64,000 bases of DNA from NCBI GenBank assembly GCA_030522415.1, contig CM060105.1:11112206-11176205 (forward strand). Direction: 5' to 3'. The translations under genes were made by a program, and so were the position numbers. This stretch comes from Channallabes apus (lineage: Eukaryota; Chordata; Actinopteri; Siluriformes; Clariidae). Below are positions 15,190 through 29,494 of this stretch, one piece after another; the first letter of the stretch is position 1; the number at the start of each line of letters is the position of its first letter. The notes below the pieces were generated by a model. It did not search any database and was not told the origin of the DNA. It saw only the letters and a list, made by a program, of their open reading frames with translations.

Positions 15190-16614
15190 CCACATTTTTT
15201 AAATTATTATTATTATTATTATCATTATTAATTCCAATCCTAAAGTAGCCACGTTTGTGTATGTTCAGGACTGCATCACTGATAATAAATCATCTAATTA
15301 GCAAGCTAGGCTGGTTAGTCATTCGATGCTAGTCTGATGCGGTAAAAATGTGGTAAAGTTATGGTTACAGTCAAAAGCAGCATTTTACACAAAACTTTTA
15401 TCGAATTTTTAAGTTTGATATTTTCACCAAACAATTTCTGTTAGAATGTCATGGATACTGTTCAAGGGTGAAGGTGCACATATTTTTTAAAAAACACGTT
15501 TGATAGGGAAATCATGAACATCAAGCCATCAGTGATGTATATACAGTACATCTGCAGTTTGAATCCAGTCTGGAGTCGTGAGTCGTTGAATCCGGAGTGT
15601 GAGAACTGGAGTCCAGGTGCGGATTGTACTTCTGAGTCACTTGGTTGCTGCGCTTGATGTTCTGCATGATGGTTTTTGGTCTGGCTAAACGAGAATGATG
15701 TCACCTCCAGCGTCTTGCATATCAGAGCCAGGAGGCAGAACCGGAGACCGCGAGCGTCGTAAAAGACACACGAGAGCGCCAGCATCGTCCGCCTGGTCTT
15801 CAGGAATGGCTCGCTAGATTACAGAGCGAATCGGGAGCGGTCCCTGCTCTTCACTTTTAAAATTACATGTTTACTTCATTCGCTGGCGTTTTTGCAAAAA
15901 CCTTTTTTTTTTTTTTTATAGCAAAACCAGAGGGTTTCTGCTTCCAGGATTGTAATTTGCTGTGTGGACAAGCAGAAAGCTAGGGCCCTTGGCAAACCTT
16001 TCTTTTTCTTTTCCTGGCTCCTCTGGCTTAAATAAAGAAAAATCACTGGCGCTGGGAGTCAGGGTCAAAGTCAGAGTCAAGGAGTAAGGCCACATTCTTT
16101 TGTGCTGGAAAACAAGTCTGTTTTAATTCCAGGAATCCATCACGTTTCCTTTTTGTCGCATGAAGCCTGGCAAAAAATTTGCTCATTCATCTTACACAAA
16201 ATAAATACCATCTACAATATCTGCATATTAAAAAACAAATGAAAAAAGATGGAGAGAGTTTATGGATTTATCCAATGATCTGTCCTGGAGCAAATGGCAA
16301 ACAATCACGAGAAGCACATTTCCCCATGTGGACACGCTTTAAAGGACACACGTCTTTCAGGTCTAATCACGGCTTTACATGCTAGTCCACTAGTCCAGCA
16401 GGCTTTTTTATAGAGGCTGCATTTGTATTCGCAGGTCAAATAAAAAAATGTCTACAAGTTGACTATACTAAATACACCTGCCGGCCCTCGTCTCCTCGTG
16501 ACGTGAAGTATTTGGGATTCCAGGCCGTCGGTTCTAATCTTGTGATGCACGCCTACTCTAGCAGGGATTGGTGGGGAAAGCAAAGGGGTTGGAGTTCAGG
16601 CAAAGGTCAGATGG
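15190..16614. other. Non-coding region and probable 3' UTR of the CCN1-like gene
   Basis: An ATT repeat lies at 15205-15230. Position 16122-16127 read on the minus strand is ATTAAA, about 490 bases past the CCN1-like stop, and is the best poly(A) candidate I can see. Its use is unproven. Confidence 0.4.
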
Positions 16615-18172
16615 CTAGTCGATGAACTTGTGCGTGTCTCCGTAGAGCCAGTGCTGCGGTGTGAGCGAGGCTTCGTTCAGGTGGTCGCACTGGTCACTGC
16701 ACTTGCAGGACTGGATGAACATTACGGCCTTCTCGAAGCGCTCACCGTCTGGGCAAGAGAAGGCTACGGGCGAGGTGCGAGAGCGGCGCGGGGAACAGCA
16801 GCGTCCATCCCGACACACGCCGCAGTAGTTGGGCCGATAGAGACGAGCGCTGCGACAGCCTGCGTAGTGGAGTCGTAACGGCTCAGGAGACTTCTGCGTG
16901 CGAGAGCATTTCCTCCCTTTCTATTAATGCAGGGAACAGAAACATTAGATGTTAGAATTCGAACAAACAGGAAAGATGGCCAACACATCCACAAGATCAT
17001 TTAAACATCCCGTATTTGACTTTTTCTTAAAAAGTTAAACAAGTTCTCAGCGCTCCCCGAAAGTGTGTGTTAATGCCCCAACTGAAATAAGGTTTTTTAT
17101 GTCACTAACCCTAACCCTAACCCTTTATTTCTCTTCTCCCCCAAACATACTCTACAGTATCAATGAGCAAGATACTGCTGAGCCAGAGCTCGAGCTGAGC
17201 AACAAACCGGAGAAGGGATTCCCTTATATGGGGTCACAATAGGGGGGATATCTAAATGGTCAGGGCCAATCATTATTTTTTTTGCTTGCTTTTTGAACTT
17301 TTGTATTTTGTGTGAGACACATCTCAACATGCCTGTAAAAACGTCAATTTTGCACAACAGAGGGCCTTTGATTTTAGTGCACTCTGGCTGCTCTACACTA
17401 AATCAAAGTTTGGTGAAGGTGAGCTTTTTGCTTACAAAGTGATGACATTTTAAAGTTTGCTTTTAAAGGCTGAAGTTTAAAGGAACGTGATTCACTGTTG
17501 GTATTTGGTCACTTTCTCCGCATTACTTCAGACAGGACCTCGGCCTTCAGGCCAGGGCTCTTTGGACTCGTCTTGGCCTGCGCTAGACTCATGCAAAGTT
17601 TGGTGAAAGAACACTTTTCAACTCTTGAGAAGGTCAGGTTTGTCCCTGTAGCTAGTGCTGAGAAATGTGGACAAAATATTTGATCCTGTCTTATAAGACA
17701 AACATCCCAGAATGTTATATTTTCTCTTAGATTGAAGAAAGAAAATATTTTGCTTGCATTCTTCACTAGTAGACGTTTTTTTTCCCCCTGTTATTTGAGT
17801 TTGACTATACAGTAGACTACACCATTGCATAGTGCATGACTTGTGACATGTTTAATCTAATAAAGCAGACGTTTTGATACAATTAATATAAAAGTATGAA
17901 CATTACGACAAATAGCTGACAGGTGGTAACTTGTTGTAGCCATTTTGCTAATAGAGACAGCTAATCAGTTTAGCTAGCGGATGGATGACGAGTGCTGTTC
18001 ATTTAGCTAATTAGCTTAAAATGGAATCAGTCGATTTTTTAAAACATAAAACAATTTGGAGAGAGTGTAGAGATAAATGTTGTAAAATCTTTTATAGCGC
18101 TGTGTTGAGTATCTGCTGTGCCTTGCTGTTCATGAAATGAAATAAGAGTACATGGAAACATGAGAGACAGCA

Positions 18173-18205
<33 letters not shown>

Positions 18206-18913
18206 CAGGTGTTTGAGAGAAGGACACTGAAGGTCGATATAAATGAGAGAAACATTTGGCATTAGCCAGCAGAAGTTCAGAGGCGGTTGGGGTCACATTC
18301 AGTCCATAGCACTAACAATAATAACAGGTGCTCGAGAGTTAGCAGAATTAGCTTTCTCGCGAGGTGTGTATAGACAGTCTAAATCCCACGGCGTTCCCTG
18401 AAAGCATGTCTAAAATAATGGGGAAGTGAAGAGGCGGGGCGATCTTACATGTAGGACAGATTCTGAAATAGGTTATGATGTTATGTCAATCTTAACACAT
18501 GGTGCAGAAGTCCTGGAGTTACGTACGGGAATACACTGAGTGGTTTCTAATCCAGCGTTTAGCTAGGAGTCTACTAGGGAAAAGTGAATTTTTCGAATCT
18601 GGACGTCTAATGTAGACACACTTGATTTATTTGATTTCAAGGAATTACAAAAACACGGCCCAGAGCTAAAAGGAAATAGACGCAAGCAAAGAGAGACGGA
18701 TTGTGTGATTAAAGAAGAGACGTAAAGTGGCACTGAAATCGTTTTTATCAGAGTCTGTGTTTTCTGATATTTTCCTTGGACTGTGTTGTTGACTTTCTCA
18801 TGCTTCCCCATCTCTGAGGAGTTCTTCCTCATTCCTTATATGGTCATACTCTACTGTGGTTTGCTGCCAGACGTCCCGCTCTTTGAGCATTTCAACACCG
18901 TGTTGTGCATACA

Positions 18914-18948
<35 letters not shown>

Positions 18949-21900
18949 TCCTGATCAGAGACCATGTTGAGGTACAGTAGCTAGATCTAGCTGTTTGTCA
19001 TCGCAATGTAAACCTAATGATATAAGACAGCAGTTTTTAAAGATGGCGATCCTGTGTGCAATATTTGGACACACTACCTTCCTGTACAAGTACTTTTGTG
19101 TACTTGGTCTATTTGATTTTATTGTATTACTTGTGTAGTCCATGCTTTTGTGTCTGAGCTGCTACGAAACTGCAATTTCCCTCGGGATTAATAAAGATTT
19201 ATCTTATCTCATAAATTAATCTTCAGTAGAGACGGCATGTGGCCTCACACCTCCACCAGCGCCAAGGGTTTGATTCCCGCCTCGCTGTTTGTGTGTGTAG
19301 AGTTTGCACGTGCTTGGTGGGTTTCCCGCGGGTACTCTGGTTTCCTCCCACAGTCCAAAGACATGCAGGGTAGCCTCCTTCCATCTAGAAATCTCTGTAG
19401 TCCGACTAGGGACTATGGAGGACAATGGTGACGTTGTATTTCTTCGCATTTTGTACAACTGTGGTAGAACATTCACACACTATGAGCAATTTGAGAACGC
19501 CAATTAGCCGAACCTGCATGTCTTTGGATTGTGGGAGGAAACCAGCAAACCTGGAGGAAACCCACCATGCACGGGGAGAACATGCAAGCTCTATGCACAC
19601 AGACCGCGAGGCGGGAATCAAACCCAGAACCTGGAGGTGAAAGATTTTGAACCACCCTGTCCAGGATTCATCCCATAACCATGGAAACTAAAGATGAAGG
19701 TGTACTAGCGTTTACTACCTAGTACTAGGTGTACTAGGTGTACTAGGTAAGTTTGGTATTATACCACCATGTTTCCATGGTTACAAGAAATGTTTATTAG
19801 GTGCACCCTGGACCTGGTGTGCCAATTGTGTCATTGTGTCAACATGCGAGCTGATACAAATTGTGAGTTGCTGCTTAATCAGTATATGTGGAGATGAGTT
19901 CTCCCGGCTTTCCAGAGTGTGTTTTAGAACGTTTCTCCAGGAAGCACTAAAAGGATCTACTGACAGCAGGTTACCTAAGGGTGAGAGCTGACAGGAGGAG
20001 CACAAGTACCTTCACAGGCACGGCCAAGGAGCTGCAGGGTCTGATGGTGCACAGGCGCGTCTCTTTCAGCAGCTTGCACTGAGCGTTCTGGTTGGTGACG
20101 CGGGAGGACACGCCCATACCACAGCTCCGAGAACACGGCGACCACTTCGTAGTCTGGAGCACACACTTGTCAGGGCTTCCTAGTTTCTTCCAGGCTGAAG
20201 AGAGGAGGAGGAGGAGGAGAATGAGACGGGAGAAGGGGAAACGAGGTGAGGAAGAGAGGGAGGGAGGGAGGGAGAGACGGAGAGGGCGTAAGCCACTACA
20301 CAAGCACCATTCACCAAACCACCAACACTGATGCACAGAGAAGCTGATTACGCAGTGGAGCAAAAACCTGCGTGCTTTAGGGGGCAAACGTGTGTGTGTG
20401 TGTGTGAGTCTGGTTCACAAGGCTTCATTGGAAAATAGTCATGCAGCACTTGAAGGGATACGCAAACACAAACTGTCTCCTTAAATACTTTTAAAAAACT
20501 AATCATACGATCAGCTGCAAATATATATATATATACAGTTGTGTGAAAAACTATTTGCCCCCCTCCTGATTTCTTATTCTTTTGCATGTTTGTCACACAA
20601 AATGTTTCTGATCATCAAACACATTTAACTATTAGTCAAAGATAACACAAGTAAACACAAAATGCAGTTTTTAAATGAGGGGTTTTATTATTTAGGGAGA
20701 AAAAAAATCCAAACCTACATGGCCCTGTGTGAAAAAGTAATTGCCCCCTGAACCTAATAACTGGTTGGGCCACCCTTAGCAGCAATAACTGCAATCAAGC
20801 GTTTGCGATAACTTGCAACGAGTCTTTTACAGCGCTCTGGAGGAATTTTGGCCCACTCATCTTTGCAGAATTGTTGTAATTCAGCTTTATTTGAGGGTTT
20901 TCTAGCATGAACCCGCCTTTTTAAGGTCATGCCACAACATCTCAATAGGATTCAGGTCAGGACTTTGACTAGGCCACTCCAAAGTCTTCATTTTGTTTTC
21001 CTTCAGCCATTCAGAGGTGGATTTGCTGGTGTGTTTTGGGTCATTGTCCTGCTGCAGCACCCAAGATCGCTTCAGCTTGAGTTGACGAACAGATGGCCGG
21101 ACATTCTCCTTCAGGATTTTTTGGTAGACAGTAGAATTCATGGTTCCATCTATCACAGCAAGCCTTCCAGGTCCTGAAGCAGCAAAACAACCCCAGACCA
21201 TCACACTACCACCACCATATTTTACTGTTGGTATGATGTTCTTTTTCTGAAATGCTGTGTTACTTTTACGCCAGATGTAACGGGACACGCACCTTCCAAA
21301 AAGTTCAACTTTTGTCTCGTTGGTCCACAAGGTATTTTCCCAAAAGTCTTGGCAATCATTGAGATGTTTTTTAGCAAAATTGAGAAGAGCCTTGGAAATC
21401 TGCCATGCAGGCCGTTTTTGCCCAGTCTTATGGTGGAGTCGTGAACACTGACCTTAATTGAGGCAAGTGAGGCCTGCAGTCCTTTAGATGTTGTCCTGGG
21501 GTCTTTTGTGGCCTCTCGGATGAGTTGTCTCTGCGCTCTTGGGGTAATTTTGGTCGGCCGGCCACTCCTGGGAAGGTTCACCACTGTTCCATGTTTTTGC
21601 CATTTGTGGATAATGGCTCTCACTGTGGTTCGCTGGAGTCCCAAAGCTTTAGAAATGGCTTTATAACCTTTACCAGACTGATAGATCTCAATTACTTTTG
21701 TTCTCATTTGTTCCTGAATTTCTTTGGATCTTGACATGATGTCTAGCTGTTGAGGTGCTTTTGGTCTACTTCTCTGTGTCAGGTAGCTCCTATGCAAGTG
21801 ATTTCTTGATTGAAACAGGTGTGGCAGTAATCAGGCCTGGGGGTGACTACAGAAATTGAACTCAGGTGTGATAAACCACAGTTAAGTTATTTTTTAACAA

Positions 21901-22114
21901 GGGGGGCAATCACTTTTTCACACAGGGCCATGTAGATTTGGAGTTTTTTTTTCTCCCTTAATAACGTAAACCTTCATTTAAAAACTGCATTTTGTGTTCA
22001 ATTATGTTATCTTTGACTAATAGTTAACGGTTTTTGATGAGCAGAAACATTTAAGTGTGACAAACATGCAAAAGAATAAGAAATCAGGAAGGGGGCAAAT
22101 AGTTTTTCACACCA

Positions 22115-22164
<50 letters not shown>

Positions 22165-24706
22165 TGATGTTTTTTTGTTTGTTCCCCAGATGTTACACAG
22201 GTTAGATATTATATAAAAACTCATATACAGTGGAGTGTAAATCTTTGTATCCCTGTGGTAGTTAAATGAAGTTACAGGTTTTCATGTGCAATTTGAGAAG
22301 TCAATTAACACCCAATGCCCAAATCCCAGCCGCTGGATGAGGAGCCGCTCCCAAGCCCGGATAACATGCCAGGGATGCATCAGAAAGGGCATCCGCCTCA
22401 AAGGGAGCAGCCGAAAGACTTATGGATTATAAAGGAGGTAGAATTTAGAGAGGGTGATGTTTTGCCTCATGTTCTGAGCTTCAAAGCTGATTCGAGAAGA
22501 GATTTTTAGAACAGATTAGATTCAAAATAAAAAAAAAACTTTATCGTTCACCTGTTATGCGTTTGTGACTACGGGGCTTGTCCCACTTCTTCCCCAGATC
22601 CGTTAGCTCGTTACTCAGTGTGTCCTGTGGTCTGCTTGGGTAATTATTCAGGTAGTCTTTGGGGTAAGGTTTAGGGTAGGGTGCAAAGTGAGGGTAGATG
22701 TAAGGCGGTGGCTGTGGGACTCTGTAGACCGGGGGCAGCACTGAGGATCCGCGATGGCAGTCCACGCTTGGGCAGCACTGTCCCGGGACTTTAATCAGTC
22801 TCGGTGAGGGGCAGGCAGGCGACGCCAGGATCACTTCTGTAGGGCAGAGGGGCAAACAGCCCACAGCCCCGTCGATGCATGTGCACTGGTGTTTACAGCC
22901 GGCGCGGAAGTCCTCTCCGTTCTGGTACATATGGCCGTTATACTCACATGAGCGGCCTTCCAGTTTGGCTATAAGAAAACATGCGAGACACAAATGATGT
23001 GCTTTGAGTTTATTTTTAGTGTAAAGACAATGCTGTTGTCATAATTCAACCAAAATGTTGTGGGTCACTCAAGACGAGCTCAGGGTCTCTTGCGCTAGAG
23101 CAAGAAATCACAAAACCATAGTTTGGCTTGGCTCTGTATCACAATTTATACGTCTCATTAACAAGTCTATATTAAAAGATTAAACATACATGTGTATACA
23201 TCATTCTCCATGGTCATTATTTTAATTAGGAATTACTTGTTAATCTGAAATCGGTGATTCTTACATGAGCTGGATGTTGGTCTAGAGTGTGTCATTGTGT
23301 CAGAAAATACCATCAAGTCTGTTTGAGTCACTAAACAAGAAGGTGAGGTGTGTGTGTGTGTGTGTGTGTGTGTGATGATTTAGTGTTTAAACCAGCCTAA
23401 ACTGGAGGCTATAAACCTCTGGTATTATTAGCTACAATCGCTTCACAGCTCCAGAGCAAAACTAAAGAAGCAAACCAAACATGTCTCGGGCAGACTGACT
23501 ATATTTAGGGGGAAATTGTGGACATTTTTGGTCTTTTTTTTCTTTTTTTTTATATTTTTATTTTGCAAGTGAAAACATATCAGTGAGGGGAAGAACCAAT
23601 TATGCTGGAATGAGAGAGACTGCAGCCACAAAACCCAGAGAAATGCATTAATAAAGTGATTTTATTTGATTTGTAGTGCAGTTTTATACTCGGCTCCGGG
23701 TGGAAATTCGACTTGTTTACAGAAGATGTTTGATTTGAATCGAGCATTGGCTCTGTCGATCATGCCCCGGCTTCATGCTTGAACAAACCCTCAACCCAAA
23801 CCCAAATAGTTCCTTTATATAGCAACATATAAATACTCGGGAATGCATGAGGCAAGTGACTTGGAAATAAAATTTAGCCTTGATGGGGCTCGATGAGGAA
23901 AACACTGCATCGACCCACTTCACGTACACATGCAGCAAGTGACATGGACTAGTTTTCCCAAAGGATCTAGACAGCAAGATTTTCTTAAACACGGCCGAGA
24001 CAGGTCAAAGTGATGAATGCATTTTATTTACAGTTTCTCTAAACGTTCATACTTTTGCACAATACACAAAAGTTCCCAACACATGCACAAATAGGGGCAC
24101 GACTCACCCCTGCAGATTCCATGTGTGCTCCCCACGTCATTGCCGTAATTACACTCGAGCCCCTTATGGTGGTCACATGGCCGACCCTCGTGGCAGTCCT
24201 GGTTTAGCTGAGCTGCACAAACTTTACAACATCCGCAGCCATCAGGTACCAAACTCACACCTGGAGGACACACGGGGCGCTCGGGAGGACACTCGCACAC
24301 CCTCGGGCATCCTGCCACGGCCTGCTCAGAGGAGAGGGGGTAGGAAAGATCAGACACTTAGGCAAGAGATGAGAATAGACCATATATTGTGGTAGAAATA
24401 AGAAATAAGAAGTAATTGTTTCATTGTCCAGTATGTCTGGTCTCGTTACGTGATGTTCGTAACAGTCTGAAGCAGAACCGCAGCGGTTCTTAGTAAAAAA
24501 ATTGGCATTTTGTGAGTAACAGTTTGAAAAGGTTTGTGGTTAATTAGGGGCAAATTGGAGGAATTTGACATAGTTTGGGGCTCTATAATCCATTATGATC
24601 AGGCACATACTACCTATGCACGATCAAATTCAGGAATGTGGGAAAGGCCCCTAGTGCTCGCATTTATCTCAAAGATTTCAAATATTAGATCCTTACTTGC
24701 ATGTTA

Positions 24707-24741
<35 letters not shown>

Positions 24742-25963
24742 TATTTCTTATACAATTTTTACTCATTTATATACACTATTAGAACATTCAGTCCTTGCAA
24801 AAATTCTCTTACATATACTTTTTGGTCTGCCAGCTTTGAATGTGATTGATCTATAAAAGTGCTGTATAGATATTTGCATCCGAATTCATATTTACTAACT
24901 GCACACACAATTACTGAGATATTACTCACATATGTATTTGCCTCTTCATTAAGAACCACTGGGACTCCTAGTCTTTGGTTAATATGAGTCTCACTGGCAA
25001 GTTGCCCTGTGCAAACCATATGCTAGATAACTATTTATTAATATCTACTTCATAAAGAATTCTTGATTCTGATTGATCAGAAGGTGTTGATTAGTTCTCT
25101 ATAAAAACAGGAGTATAACTGACCAGCGTTCAACTGCAAATCACAGGTTTATACTAATAAGCTCTTTCTAATATGTAATCGTTTCCATAGCAACTAAGGT
25201 TTTATGTGATGTATAACCGTAGGAATCATTTTGGAATGAAACAAAGAGAAATATGTGATCACTGATAGGGTCACGATTTCCATTAGTTGATGATTAGTTA
25301 ACATTTATGGAATGAGTCTCCAGTGTCAGTGCGTTTTTTAACTTCAAGGAAAATGTAAAAAGTGTAGGTATAGGACGTATAAAACACACTTCAACACACA
25401 CAAGTGGTATGTTCTTTACTTTCTATTTCTGTTCTTTTTTATTAGAAAATGATGATGAAGGAAATTCGTTCTGGCAGGATCACACACCCTGATGTTAGTA
25501 AGGTACATCTGCCCCAGTTGACCAGGGACACTATTCGTTCTGTATACATTTGCCAGGGGCTGTAACACATCACATAATGGTGGAGAAGTCCACCAGGTGT
25601 GTGCTCTTAACATTCTATATGATGACGCATATTAGGATCTTAAAACCAGTTAATGTGTTGATGTTATGGCTGATCGGTGTTAGACTCCAGGTGCAGCACA
25701 TTGCCTAACCCCTGTGTGGTTTTATCGTTATGTATACTCCCCTTGTCCTAATAGTTCAGAATTGACCTGGCTTCACTGAACCCCTGAAATGGAGCAGCTT
25801 AATTGGATTTTAAACCCAAGTGAAGAAACATGAAGCTTGAAGAAACAACCTGGCTTTTGTCACAAACTTTTGGGTCACTCTAGGAAAAGTAGGGAATGTT
25901 AAATATACTGCCTTGTCATGTTTCACCCTTAAAACAAAACAAGCGGTAAAATATTCTATCTGA

Positions 25964-26001
<38 letters not shown>

Positions 26002-27859
26002 CAACCCACTTTCAATAAACCACCCATTATCACTTAGCTATACTTTTTATTCCCAATACTTCCAGCAAAATAATGAGAGAAGATCTAAAACTATCTGCTA
26101 TAGACGGATTAATAATGTTTTTAGCACATTTGCTATGGATTTGTAAAGTTGATGGTGATCTTTTTCCTCGTCTCTGTATGTATTGGAAAGAGTGATATGT
26201 GAAGTTCATACAGTCATCACGCTGAAATGTTCATGCCACTCCAGCTCCAACCACACACTTATTTCTCTATAATATCATTTCCAACTTATAATTTCACAAA
26301 AACCAGGAGCATTTTTCAAATAATAAAGAAGTTGTTGGTTTTCATTATTATTATTATTATTATTAAGTAGTTTATCAGAAACGTCCCAGAACAGTGGCAG
26401 CACTAAAGAAAGATGGAACAACATCAGTTACAATCCATTGAGAATAGTTTTTTTTTAACCTTTTGGTCTGTTTTATACTTTTAAATAAATTGCCTATGGA
26501 GCCTGACTTTTGGGTTACGGTGGCTGAAAGAAAATGGGTAAAAAATGGGTTTCCAGATTCAGATAGAATACATTTTATTCAGGCAAATAAATATTAAAGC
26601 CTCAGTGTCCTCAGTGAATGATGCACTTTTCAGGTCTTCTTGATGATTCGGTTTAGCTTCACTGAATTATGCATTACCGGTGAAAGCAGGCCAAGTCCAG
26701 GCTGTAGGAACTGAAGGTTCTTGTCTTGTCTGGTGTGCACCAAGCCATGGGTTTATTTAGAGCAGTGGTTCTTAATCACTTAAAGCTTAAACCCAGGCTT
26801 CCTTAATCTTAAAAGTTTGGTTAAGCCCACATGAATCACCTCATCGGTCCCATACACAGCTTCCTGCTTGCACTTCTGGCTCTAGTTATGACGTCCTTAT
26901 GGCTGGTAAGAACTAGTCCTTGAGGGCCATTGTCCAGAACAGTATGTAATTCACGAACATCAGCACTTAAACACACCCAGTGATGCTGGCAAATGATCCT
27001 CAACAGATGAGTTGAGTTTGAACAGAAGAATCACCAAACTGTGCAGGACACTTGGCCTCCACGCCTGGAGTTAAACAGCCCTGCTCTACCTCCTTGTGCG
27101 CTCAATGAAGCTCACTTTATTCTGTTTTTCAATGATGTTTAGAGATTTGGGGTCGGTATACAAGCCCGGGACTCTTACCGAGAGTCACTCATTTAGAAGA
27201 TTTATTACATTTCCATTTACGTGAGGAGAGAAAAGAGGTCTTCACAGAGAAGTCCTGATTTCCACCTGACAATTTTGTATAATTGTGTAGCTGTTGCTTC
27301 CTTAAGTGAGCCAACTCGGAGATGGATACTCCCTCAATGCAGAGCATTTAGTGCACGCAGAGAAGCCCCGAGCCAGTGAAATACCCCCTACACTCCAAAT
27401 CAGTTCTCGTAGACCTAAGACCTCCTTAAAGTCCTCCTCCCTTCTCAACTTCTCAAAGCGAAACCTGTTTCAGATGTGGGCCGGAGATAAGTCGTATTTA
27501 CCCGACCTTTTACCTCTTTTTAAATGACTCTGGCAGCTGCAGCGAAAATCTGTGCCAGAAGGTGTCCAAGGACCCGAGTGTTTCAGAGCAATGACCATCC
27601 CGAGCGCTGCTTACTGCTAACTAATGATTAAAAGTGCAACAACTGATGTGACATTTCTGCCAGACACACAGACATGTCACACATCACACATGGCTCTGCG
27701 GGTCTGTTTAATATCGGGAATTACGTCACTCCAACATCAGGGAATATTAGGGAAACCTAAGAAGATCTTCAATCATGATTGAGCATAAATCCAGAAACCA
27801 GTGTAATTACACATTACGTTGCAACTCTTATTGACATCAAAGGGTCCCAATGACTGCAC

Positions 27860-27901
<42 letters not shown>

Positions 27902-29458
27902 CGTTTTATAATCACTAATGATTTAAGAGTTCTTCAGAGCAAAAAGTAACATAATTAAGTAAGACAAAAAACAAAAGTTCAAGATTCATATTTATTGATC
28001 ATATTATGAAAATTAATGATGTCTATCAGACTAAAATGTAATTTACAGTGACATGATCTTTAAAGTGCTAGAAATGTTCTTTAAAACTAGAGTCATTTTT
28101 GGTTCTGTGGAGAACCGCTGTTCTTGTGCCAAAATGAACTGAATAATCATTTAATTCCACAATGAATCTCTCACATCAGATACACATTAGGGTGAGAAAT
28201 TAGGTTTGGGTTTATTATGGCACGGAAATGGTAAAATATCAAATCAGTATGAGAGGCTTATTGTTATTATTATTGTTGTTGTTGTAGTTGTCAAAGAAGT
28301 TTATGGACCATCAATTCAGATTATCAGGTACAACAGATTGAAAAGAGACCCTGACTATAACAATTTGAGAACTGTATACTCTATAGAGAGTCATTTTGGT
28401 TCATTAAAGATGCGCACTATGGTCTCCTTTCTGGGTTATAATGTCATTACTCATCATAAATGTCTACATTATATGGAACAATCACTGAAGTGTGAGATCA
28501 TTGTTAAATTGAGGACTTTTAACCATCCAGGCAAATGTATACATGAGAAGCAAGGGCATAGGTGGCGGTGCTCATAGGTATCACTGCAGGATATCCTCTG
28601 GACTGAAGACCTACTGGAACATCTTCAGTGCTATACAACTATTGGGGACATCTTCAGAACTAGAGAACTATTGGGAGCATTGTTAAGACTAGAGAACTAT
28701 TGGGGACGTCTTCAGAACTAGAGAACTATTGGGGACATCTTCAGGACTAAAGAACTATTGGGGTGTTTTCAGGACTAGAGAACTACTGACGGCATCTTCA
28801 GGACTGGAGAACAACTTGGGGTGCCTTCAGGACTAAATAACTTGGAGGCATCTTCAGGACGAGAGAATTGTGGGGGGTGTTTTAGAAATAGGTAACTGTT
28901 GGGGGAATCTTCAGTACTAGAGGAATTAGGAATGTCTTCAGGACCGATTAAAGCCCTAAATATGTTAACACCCTTTAAATCTTTTGAACTAATTTCCTAA
29001 AAACAGTTGAAGGTGAGCAACCTTCAGACATTTACATTTAGCAGACGCTCTGAGATTTTAAATCTCATTACAGTTGAGGGTTAAGGGCCTTGCTTAAGGG
29101 CCCAACAGTGGCAACTTGGTGGTTGTGGGATTTGAACCTGGGATCTTCCGAACCGTAGTCCAATGCCTTAACCACTGAGCTACCCCTGGTCCTCAGACCT
29201 CTTATGGAGTTTTAAAAACCTTCTACCTTCAACCTAAGGACAAGGCTGCATACTCTTTGGGTTCATTTATAGCTCTGAGTGTGTACAAACCTCAGAAAAC
29301 AAAATGCACCTGTAGATGTTTAGGTGTTTTATTGTATAAATGGTGTCCGAAAAAAGACCAAGCAGAGACCTGCTGAGAGCAACCGTTGATACTCCTGTGC
29401 TCTAGTCGTGTAATGCTGATCCCTGGCACTCATCTCATCCTGACTGTAAACGACTTGT

Positions 29459-29494
<36 letters not shown>

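Noticed and set aside
17106..17123. Telomere or fusion site
   Set aside because: Only about three CCCTAA units are present, inside an intron.
22315..22509. Plus-strand frame of 64 codons ([14 protein letters not shown]...)
   Set aside because: It lies in an intron of the minus-strand CCN1-like gene, resembles a dispersed repeat (GATGCATCAGAAAGGGCATC) and has no gene signals.
28590..28945. CRISPR-like array
   Set aside because: Units are contiguous and degenerate with no spacers, and the genome is eukaryotic. It is a minisatellite.
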